A stretch of 10,037 bases of DNA, taken from NCBI GenBank assembly GCA_029932445.1, contig JAOZQB010000105.1, positions 1 to 10,037 of the forward strand, given 5' to 3'. Positions 1 through 6,900 of this stretch are shown here, piece by piece. Source of the stretch: Bacteroidales bacterium. Its GTDB lineage: Bacteria; Bacteroidota; Bacteroidia; Bacteroidales; JAADGE01. Every line of letters starts with the position of its first letter. Positions within the stretch are counted from its first letter, which is position 1. The notes beneath the pieces were generated by a model, which had not been told where the DNA came from, did not search any database, and saw nothing but the letters and a program-made list of their open reading frames with translations. The position numbers and the translations under genes were made by a program.

Positions 1-50
1 ACTACCGGCAGGCAGGCTATGTGACCTTTGAAAATTATAAAAATAGACAC

Positions 51-1370
51 ATGAAAAGAACTTTGTTAAACCTATTTTTTATTCTTACTGTCTTAAACTT
101 ATTTGCTCAAGAAAATTTTAATGTCCCTTCCGCAGATAAAAAAACCTATAATCTATATATGGCAAAGGATTGGAAAGGATTAATAAATACAGGAAAAAAA
201 TCTTTGAAAAACGGTATTGATTTTTATTATTTGCAAATGAGAATGGGTATCGCTTATTTTGAATTAAATAAATATGCACAAGCCGTAAAATATTTTGAAA
301 ACGTATACTCTAAAACGCCTGATGATGAAATGATTCAAGAATATCTTTATTATTCTTACTTGTTCTCGGGAAGATTTGATGACGCACGATTGTTAGGCGC
401 TTACTTTAACAGAAAATTAAAAGAAAAACTGAATATTGAATCGGAATACCCGTTTATCCGAGCAGTGTATTTTTCTACAATTCAATATATAAATGAAGAT
501 TACAAAGAAAATTTATCCTTAGAGGAAAACCTTAAACAAAAAACAACATTAAACGAATCATGGTATAATATCAGTTTTGAACATGTCGCAGGAAAGAGAC
601 TTACATTTTTTCACGGATACAGTCATTTGAAAATAACAAATAATATCCGAGACATCGATCCTGATTTTCCTCCTGAATTCATTGAAAATATTAATCAAAA
701 TGAATATTACTTTTCAGCAAAATATCATGCCTCAAAAGGTTTAAATATCAGCGGCGGGTTTCATTATATTAATACATCATATTTTGCTCCGAATCCGTTA
801 GAAACATGGGGCAGAAGACAAACAAACACGGCTTTATATTATTATTCGGAAAATGCTTTTGCCGGCTCATTAAATTTGAGTAAATCTTTTTCAATATTCA
901 ATACTTCTTTTGAAACTTCTATTTCTGATTTGAATAATAAATTGCAAATTCAACCGTCTTTAAGCATCCGAATTTATCCCTTCGGAAATAATAATTTCTA
1001 TTCGGAAACAAAAGGAATTTATTTAAGTGAAAAAGACGAAACTTCATTTAATTATCATCCTGTTTTTAAACAAAGTTTCGGAATTCGCTTTTTAAAATAT
1101 TCTTTTATCAGTCCTTCAATAACCTACGGAAATCTGCAAAATTTCACTCAATACAATACATTTTTAACAAATAATGATTTAGATAAAATTACATTAAGAT
1201 TTGAAAATTATTTAAACATAGGTTTAGCTAAAGGCCGTTTTAATATGTTTATAAGTTATCAATACAACAATAAAGAAAATACATTTGAAGTAAACACTGT
1301 TGAAAAGACTAAAAGGTATGTCAATCAAACAATTACAGGCGGAATTAAATGGTATTTCAAAAAATATTAA
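51..1370 (+). CDS. Exported TPR protein with C-terminal outer-membrane beta-barrel
   Basis: The ATG at 51 is preferred over an in-frame GTG at 21 because it starts directly with a signal peptide: MKRT, a hydrophobic core, then NLFA-Q with likely cleavage between A19 and Q20. The product is 439 aa. Residues about 26-110 look like two to three TPR-type helix pairs (for example GIAYFELNKYAQAVKYFENV). From about residue 150 the pattern changes to alternating polar and aromatic residues typical of amphipathic strands, rich in Tyr, Phe and Asn, and the protein ends in WYFKKY, an aromatic C-terminus as expected for a BAM-inserted barrel. The order TPR then barrel recalls BcsC/PgaA-type export porins and YaiO-type proteins, but this one is compact and I see no specific family motif, so a transport role is inference. 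The next gene begins 17 nt downstream and is probably co-transcribed. The start of the operon probably lies left of the window. Confidence 0.8.
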   Translation: MKRTLLNLFFILTVLNLFAQENFNVPSADKKTYNLYMAKDWKGLINTGKKSLKNGIDFYYLQMRMGIAYFELNKYAQAVKYFENVYSKTPDDEMIQEYLYYSYLFSGRFDDARLLGAYFNRKLKEKLNIESEYPFIRAVYFSTIQYINEDYKENLSLEENLKQKTTLNESWYNISFEHVAGKRLTFFHGYSHLKITNNIRDIDPDFPPEFIENINQNEYYFSAKYHASKGLNISGGFHYINTSYFAPNPLETWGRRQTNTALYYYSENAFAGSLNLSKSFSIFNTSFETSISDLNNKLQIQPSLSIRIYPFGNNNFYSETKGIYLSEKDETSFNYHPVFKQSFGIRFLKYSFISPSITYGNLQNFTQYNTFLTNNDLDKITLRFENYLNIGLAKGRFNMFISYQYNNKENTFEVNTVEKTKRYVNQTITGGIKWYFKKY

Positions 1371-1387
1371 CTCTAATAAATGAAAAA

Positions 1388-2002
1388 ATGAAAACAACTA
1401 TCAGTTTAACAATTATTTTATTCTTAGGATTTTCTCAAATTTTTGGGCAAACCGATAAAGAAATTATTCAGGCATTTAAAACAAGTTACAGTTTGGAAAA
1501 ATCCGGTTCATACAAAAAAGCTGCAGATGAACTAAAAAAAGTGTATTCGAATGATTCTTATGAAATTAATTTACGTCTCGGATGGCTGGAATATAATGCC
1601 GGGCTATTTGAAGAATCTGCTTCACATTACCAGAAAGCATTAAATCTTAAACCGTTTTCGGAAGAAGCAAAATTCGGTTTAATTTATCCGAAATATGCAC
1701 AAGGAAAATGGAGTGAAGTAATCAATTTATATAAAAAGATTTTGGAAATAAATCCGAATAACGCAACCGCCAATTATCGTCTCGGATTAATATACTTCGG
1801 GAAAAAGGATTACACTGTTGCTGCTGTTTATTTTGAAAAAATTGTTAACCTTTATCCCTTTGATTATGACAGTTTATTAATGTTAGCTTGGACAGATTAT
1901 TATTTAGGTAAAAAAAATCAAGCAAAACTTCTCTTTAATAAAGTTTTAATGAGTAATCCCGATGACAAATCAGCAACAGAAGGAATAAAATTAATAAAAT
2001 AA
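1388..2002 (+). CDS. Exported TPR-repeat protein
   Basis: This 204-aa protein is almost entirely TPR. The ATG at 1388 is chosen because a clean signal peptide follows it (MKTT, hydrophobic core, QIFG-Q, likely cleavage G20/Q21). A further in-frame ATG at 1349 would add 13 residues ahead of the signal peptide and overlap the upstream gene. After the signal come about five 34-residue repeats, near residues 24-54, 57-90, 91-124, 125-158 and 159-192. Most end in a Pro-containing turn (NLKP, EINP, NLYP, MSNP). There is no barrel, lipobox or enzymatic motif. TPR solenoids bind proteins, so this is probably a soluble periplasmic adaptor. Its position 17 nt after the TPR/barrel gene suggests the two products act together, perhaps as a split version of a single TPR-barrel system. 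That pairing is inference. Transcription should end at the hairpin immediately downstream. Confidence 0.85.
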   Translation: MKTTISLTIILFLGFSQIFGQTDKEIIQAFKTSYSLEKSGSYKKAADELKKVYSNDSYEINLRLGWLEYNAGLFEESASHYQKALNLKPFSEEAKFGLIYPKYAQGKWSEVINLYKKILEINPNNATANYRLGLIYFGKKDYTVAAVYFEKIVNLYPFDYDSLLMLAWTDYYLGKKNQAKLLFNKVLMSNPDDKSATEGIKLIK

Positions 2003-2004
2003 AA

Positions 2005-2030
2005 AAAAGACCGGTTTAAGCCGGTCTTTT
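2005..2030. terminator. Bidirectional intrinsic terminator between convergent genes
   Basis: AAAAGACCGG (2005-2014) and CCGGTCTTTT (2021-2030) form a perfect 10-bp stem around the 6-nt loop TTTAAG. The A-run before the stem and the T-run at its end give a U-tract on either strand. It lies between the stop of the + strand TPR gene (2002) and the stop of the - strand gene (2050), so it can serve both transcripts. Confidence 0.9.
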
Positions 2031-2049
2031 CAGTTAATTTTCACAATTC

Positions 2050-2733
2050 TTATAAATGTAATTTCGCTCTTGTAATAAATTTTTCAATTTCTCTTGCTTC
2101 CGCACTTTCTTTATAATCATTTTTGATTTGTTGATACGAATCAACAGCATCTTGCCATTTACCGAGTTCTTCATAAACACGTCCCAATTTCATTAAATAA
2201 ATCGGACTCAATATTTTATTATTTTCATCAGCAGCTTTTTTATAATATTCAGCTGCATTTTCGAATTCGCCTTTTTCGGTATAAGCATCACCTATGTTAA
2301 CAAATGCCGTAGCAGCCAACATTTTATCTTTTGTCGAAAACTTTTTTAAATAGTCAATGGCATTGTCATAATCACCGATTTTGTAATATGAAATACCGGC
2401 ATATAAAAGAGCACCCTCCGCAACATTTGTTGCTCCGTAGTCATCAATTATTTGAATAAATCCCGGGTAATCACCGTCACCGTTTAATGCCAGATTAAAA
2501 GAATCTTTTTCAAAATATTGTTGCGCTTTAAAAATTTGCTCTAATGCCTCAGCTTGTTGCGGCATTATATAAAATTTCTTATACGCATATACCAATCCGA
2601 CTATTATTAATACAACAATTGCTGCAATTGTAAGTTGTTTTTGATATTTCTCAAGAAATTGTTCACTTTTTGATAAAGACTCTTCAATGCTTCCGAGACT
2701 TCCTTCTATTTTTGCTTTAACCTTCTTAGCCAT
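2050..2733 (-). CDS. YfgM-like TPR protein with N-terminal membrane anchor
   Basis: This 227-aa protein has a Lys-rich cytoplasmic N-terminus (residues 1-33), one transmembrane helix at about 34-51 (LTIAAIVVLIIVGLVYAY) and a TPR region outside the membrane. Helix pairs are visible at about 105-131 (YAGISYYKIGDYDNAIDYLKKF), 141-167 (GDAYTEKGEFENAAEYYKKA) and 179-205 (LGRVYEELGKWQDAVDSYQ). There is no signal-peptidase site. The layout matches the YfgM/TPR_21 type, described in E. coli as an ancillary SecYEG partner that hands proteins to periplasmic chaperones. By family knowledge, Bacteroidota commonly carry this protein next to recF and the riboflavin gene ribH. Here recF is the divergent neighbour but ribH does not follow. 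The exact function in this phylum is not established from the sequence. The start at 2733 fits the promoter about 30 nt upstream. Confidence 0.85.
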   Translation of the reverse strand: MAKKVKAKIEGSLGSIEESLSKSEQFLEKYQKQLTIAAIVVLIIVGLVYAYKKFYIMPQQAEALEQIFKAQQYFEKDSFNLALNGDGDYPGFIQIIDDYGATNVAEGALLYAGISYYKIGDYDNAIDYLKKFSTKDKMLAATAFVNIGDAYTEKGEFENAAEYYKKAADENNKILSPIYLMKLGRVYEELGKWQDAVDSYQQIKNDYKESAEAREIEKFITRAKLHL

Positions 2734-2762
2734 AATTTATTTTCTGATTAAATTTTAGGTCG

Positions 2763-2770
2763 CAAAAGTA
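2763..2770 (-). promoter_or_regulatory. -7 box of the YfgM-like gene promoter
   Basis: On the - strand this reads TACTTTTG, a perfect match to the Bacteroidota -7 element TAnnTTTG, followed by CGACC. It would place the transcript start near 2757 and give a leader of about 24 nt before the ATG. No clear -33 TTG/TTTG is seen at the usual distance of about 19 nt. The nearest TTG lies about 28 nt upstream. Confidence 0.6.
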
Positions 2771-2836
2771 AAAAAAATACCGATTGAATAAAAAATTTCA
2801 ACTAAAAATAATGTATTTTTAAATTTTTTAAACTTC

Positions 2837-2866
2837 TTTGTCAAAAAATTAAGATTATTAACACTG
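2837..2866 (+). promoter_or_regulatory. Possible recF promoter
   Basis: TTTG (2837-2840) is followed after 18 nt by TAACACTG (2859-2866). This resembles the Bacteroidota -33 TTTG and -7 TAnnTTTG pair, but the -7 box has two mismatches. If real, the transcript would start only about 10 nt before the recF ATG. This is a weak candidate, chosen because no better pair is seen on the + strand of this intergenic region. Confidence 0.3.
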
Positions 2867-2881
2867 CAAATCATTAAATAT

Positions 2882-3982
2882 ATGTTCCTCAAATCCGTAA
2901 ATATTACAAATTTTAAAAATATTGAAACCGCAAAGCTTAATTTTTCCGAAAAGCTGAATTGTTTTACGGGTAATAACGGTTCCGGAAAAACAAATTTGTT
3001 GGATGCAGTTCATTATTTGTCATTTACAAAAAGTTATTTCAATACAAGCGATGCTCAAATTATTAAACACAACAATAATTTTTTTGTTTTACAAGGAGAA
3101 TACATTCGAAATACGCTTCAAGAAAAAATTTATTGCGGTTACGAAAAAGACAAAAAAAAGATAATAAAACGTAATGATAATAATTACAAACGCTTTTCGG
3201 AGCATATCGGTCTTTTACCTGTTGTAACAGTCTCACCGAATGACGGCATTTTAATAACCGGTACGGGCGAAGAACGAAGAAAATACATAGATTCGGTTAT
3301 TTCTCAATACGATAAAGAATATTTATATGAATTAATAAAATACAACAAAATTCTTTCTCAAAGAAATCGCTTGTTAAAAAATTATGTAAGTTCTCATTAT
3401 TTTGATGCAGATACCATAGATATTTATAATGAACAACTATCGGAATCCGGCACTAAAATTCATCAAAAAAGGAAAACATTTATTACGGAATTAATTCCTA
3501 TTTTCACGGAATATTATGAAACTGTTTCAAATAAAAATGAAAATGTCAGTTTAGAATACATTTCTCATTTAAACGAATCCGATTTTTTGCATTTATTGCA
3601 TCACAATATTGATAAAGATAAAATCTTAGGATATACGGGTAAAGGTATTCACAGAGATGATATTACCCTAAATATTAACGGTTTACAGTTAAAAAAAGCC
3701 GGTTCGCAAGGACAGCAAAAAACATTTTTAATTGCTCTGAAATTTGCTCAATTTCAATTTATTAAAAATATCAGTAAAATTAACCCCTTACTTCTTCTTG
3801 ATGATATTTTTGACAAATTTGATGCTGAACGTGTTACTCAAATTATTAAATTAACAAATAATAATTTCGGTCAAATTTTTATTACGGATACCAACCCTGA
3901 ACGTGTAAAAAAAGTGATTGATTCAGAAAAAGGAAACTTTAAATTGTTTCACACTGAGAAAGGTAAATTTACCGAAAAATAA
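2882..3982 (+). CDS. recF: DNA replication and repair protein RecF
   Basis: RecF is an SMC/ABC-type ATPase that binds gapped DNA and, with RecO and RecR, loads RecA at single-strand gaps and stalled forks. The 366-aa length is normal for the family. The N-terminus MFLKSVNITNFKNI is the typical first strand. Walker A is GNNGSGKT (residues 30-37). The ABC signature is SQGQQK (275-280). Walker B is LLLLDDIFDKFD (303-314) and includes the D-loop. It is followed by ITDTNPERV near the C-terminus, typical of Bacteroidota RecF. The central part (about 110-240) is the helical arm. All ATPase motifs are intact, so the protein should be active. It diverges from the YfgM-like gene and ends 16 nt from a convergent gene. 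The DUF721 gene that often follows recF in this phylum is not present. Confidence 0.97.
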   Translation: MFLKSVNITNFKNIETAKLNFSEKLNCFTGNNGSGKTNLLDAVHYLSFTKSYFNTSDAQIIKHNNNFFVLQGEYIRNTLQEKIYCGYEKDKKKIIKRNDNNYKRFSEHIGLLPVVTVSPNDGILITGTGEERRKYIDSVISQYDKEYLYELIKYNKILSQRNRLLKNYVSSHYFDADTIDIYNEQLSESGTKIHQKRKTFITELIPIFTEYYETVSNKNENVSLEYISHLNESDFLHLLHHNIDKDKILGYTGKGIHRDDITLNINGLQLKKAGSQGQQKTFLIALKFAQFQFIKNISKINPLLLLDDIFDKFDAERVTQIIKLTNNNFGQIFITDTNPERVKKVIDSEKGNFKLFHTEKGKFTEK

Positions 3983-3998
3983 TCTGCTTTGCTTATTG

Positions 3999-6900
3999 TT
4001 AGTTATCTTCTTCACCCGTATCATCGGAATTATCTTCAAAATCATCAATTGCGGGATGTTCTCCGGTAAATTCATAAATAAACAAATTTTTTGTTTCTTC
4101 ATTAGTCAGCATGTAATTATAAATTCCTCTGTCCGTTTTAAATCGTTTTTCTTTCGTTTTTAAATCGGCAATAGTTTGGTTATATTCATGAACACTTGAA
4201 ATTGTTCGCATGATACTTCCGGAAAATGTAAAAAAGAACCATTCATTTTCACCGGTTTCAAAATAAATATATATTCGGTCTCCCGTTCTGCGTTTTTTTA
4301 TTTGAATATGTCCGTTTACATATTTATTAATCATTCGATTTCCAATGTTTAAAATACCGATTTTCCCTTCGGATTTATAGGATTTAGAAATAGGATCCCA
4401 TTTAAAATCCAGACCTGAAAAAACTATTGTTTTATTTAATTTTTCAGGAAATTTCTTCGCCTGACCACTGTTTACTGACATTTCTTCCAGTAATTTATCA
4501 GTTGTTTCAACACCTAAATATTCATAAATCGGTTTTTTATAAGAATTTTCACGAACTTTCATTGAATTAAGAGAAATATTTGTGATTAATCGGTCTTTTA
4601 TAATATTAATTGCTTTTTGAGAAATATAAAAATCCAAATAAGTTAAGGTTTGCATCGTAACATCTCCTGAATTTGTATCATACCTGATACTGCCTGCTCC
4701 TCCTAAATCATTAATCTTAACAGATTTACTGTATTTTATCAGGCCTTCACCGTTTACAATGCAATAATTTCGGTTCAAATCCATATAATTACCCGGTAAA
4801 GTTCTGTCATTAAACTTTTCAAGTGTTGTTATTTCGTAGCGATTATTTTTTTGACTGTATGTAACGTAAAATGAACTGTCTCTTACAGATAAAATTGATT
4901 CGGATGTTCCGTAAGGATCTGAAGATAAAAATACCGGAAACGTATAAATTGAATCTTTTGCAGACATAATATCTGCAAAAATTCTGGCTTTACTTGCTTC
5001 TAAATCAGAATGTAGGAAAGGTTCAAGAGGTAAATAAATACTATCCGGATCTATATCGGATTTAAAATAAAACCATTTGGGTTTAGAAATTTTACAAGAA
5101 TGAATGATTTTTGCAAAACCTTCAAAACGCAGTCGATCTTTTGAAGCGTTAAAATAAACATCTCCGTAATAATCAAACCATGGATTTAATGTAAATTTTT
5201 CATATTGTTCTACGAATCCGTGAGCTACGGAAGCACCTTTCTGTTGATCGTAAGTGATGTTATCAAAATTAATATTCTCAATATTTTTATTCAAATCTTC
5301 ATATTCATAAATTCCGGATGATGCTACATATTTTTTACTGCTGCTTATTTTTATATCAACTTCAGAAATATTATGGATACCTCTGGCTCTTACCATTGTT
5401 TTAAGCAATTTTTCCATTTCTCCGTTTTTATCAATAACAACATCACTGCTTGGTGTTACCACAACATCAGCAACAATTATTCGTTGTACATCTTTTACGA
5501 CAATCTTTTTATTACCCGTATAATAATTGGCTCGACTACCGAAAAACATCAGTGAATCTCTGTCAGGATTTGTACTTATAAACTTCATATCACCATAAGT
5601 GGGACTAAAAATTGATTTACTGAATCGACAAACATCAATCAAATATGCACTGTCCAGCAATAGCTTTTCTTTAGAAAATTTCGGATTTGTAAACTTATTC
5701 ATATTATAACCGATATTAATTTTACCGTTTCCCGTATGCCAAACCAAATGTCTCGGATAGCTGACATATTCATCATTTACAAACGTGACTGATGATTTCT
5801 CACCTTCATCTTCTGCAAAAACAGCTTTCCCTGATTTAATATCAACAAAAGATTTCATATTCTTTATTATCACATCTTTCTCCTCCGAATCTTTTTCTTT
5901 TATTGTTATATCCGCTTTATCCGAAAATAATGATTCTTTATTAAATGCAAAATCATCAGCTGTAATTGTGCCTTCATCAAGCGTAAATTTACCTTTTCCC
6001 GTTAATGATTGAGGGCGATAATTAAATTCACCTTCAAAGGTGCTTTTTCCTTCATACATTTTAACAGGATTCCCTTTTGTTGTTCGGTATCTCACAACAT
6101 CATTTACGGCATCCCATCTGGTTGAAACCATTTCACCTTTAACTTCAGGAAATTCAGCATAGGTTTCTTCATTAATATACTTACTGATTTCAATTTTATC
6201 AGCCATTGCTGTTAAAGAATCCGGATATAAATTAAAATCTTTGGTTGTTATCGTTGTATTATTCCATTTTGCTTCTCCGTTTGCTACCAGTCCTTCATTA
6301 CTCAATTTAATAAATGAATGCATCGTGCTGTTTTTCGCCGATAATGAAACTTTTCCGCCAAATAAATCCATTCCTTCATCCGGTGTTTGATAAATCAAGC
6401 CTAAAGAATAATCATTTTGAACTTCAAGTGTATCTTCAAAATCGGGAACGATACCGCCGGCATATAATTTTCCGGGTATTTTTAAATTATATTTTGTGAG
6501 ATACATTAAACTGTCATGTTTAAAAGGATAATTTTTAAAATAAAATGTTTCACGCGGATAGGCACTTCCGTTTTTTGTGTTTTTATCATAATAAACATAA
6601 GACGTGTCTTTACAAATAAATACAGGAAATTTTGCAATGTTTTTAGCTCCGGATTTATTTAATTGAACATCAATTCTAATCAATCCGCTGACATTTTCAA
6701 TCGTTGATGTAAGAAATTTGGGTCGATCTTTTTGGGAAGTTTCGGAAAAATCTTTATCCCAAACACGATAAACTAAAGAATCTCCTTTATTGATATTAAT
6801 ATCATATTTTTCGTAATTAAAATAAAAATCTTTTCCGTAATAGTCTGCCATTCCGACTCTTAATCGTCCGGCAAAATACATATCTCTGTTTGCTCCCAAC

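Noticed and set aside
21..50. GTG at 21 as an upstream start of the first TPR/barrel gene
   Set aside because: It would place ten mostly polar residues before a normal signal peptide that already begins with ATG at 51.
1349..1387. ATG at 1349 as the start of the second TPR gene
   Set aside because: It would overlap the upstream coding sequence by 22 nt and put 13 residues ahead of the signal peptide. The ATG at 1388 gives a standard signal peptide.
2734..2881. Riboswitch or small RNA in the recF intergenic region
   Set aside because: The region is AT-rich with homopolymer runs. I found no stable stem or conserved motif beyond promoter-like boxes.
3962..3973. Palindrome GGTAAATTTACC at the end of recF, as a possible terminator for the giant gene or recF
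   Set aside because: Only a 4-bp stem with an AATT loop can form, it lies inside the recF coding sequence, and no strong T-run follows. The 16-nt gap between the convergent genes holds no better hairpin.
3918..4163. Open frame of 81 codons on the + strand, overlapping the end of recF and the end of the giant gene
   Set aside because: It is out of frame with recF, covers the opposite strand of the giant gene, and encodes low-complexity Phe/Ile-rich sequence with no start signal. It is a shadow of real genes.
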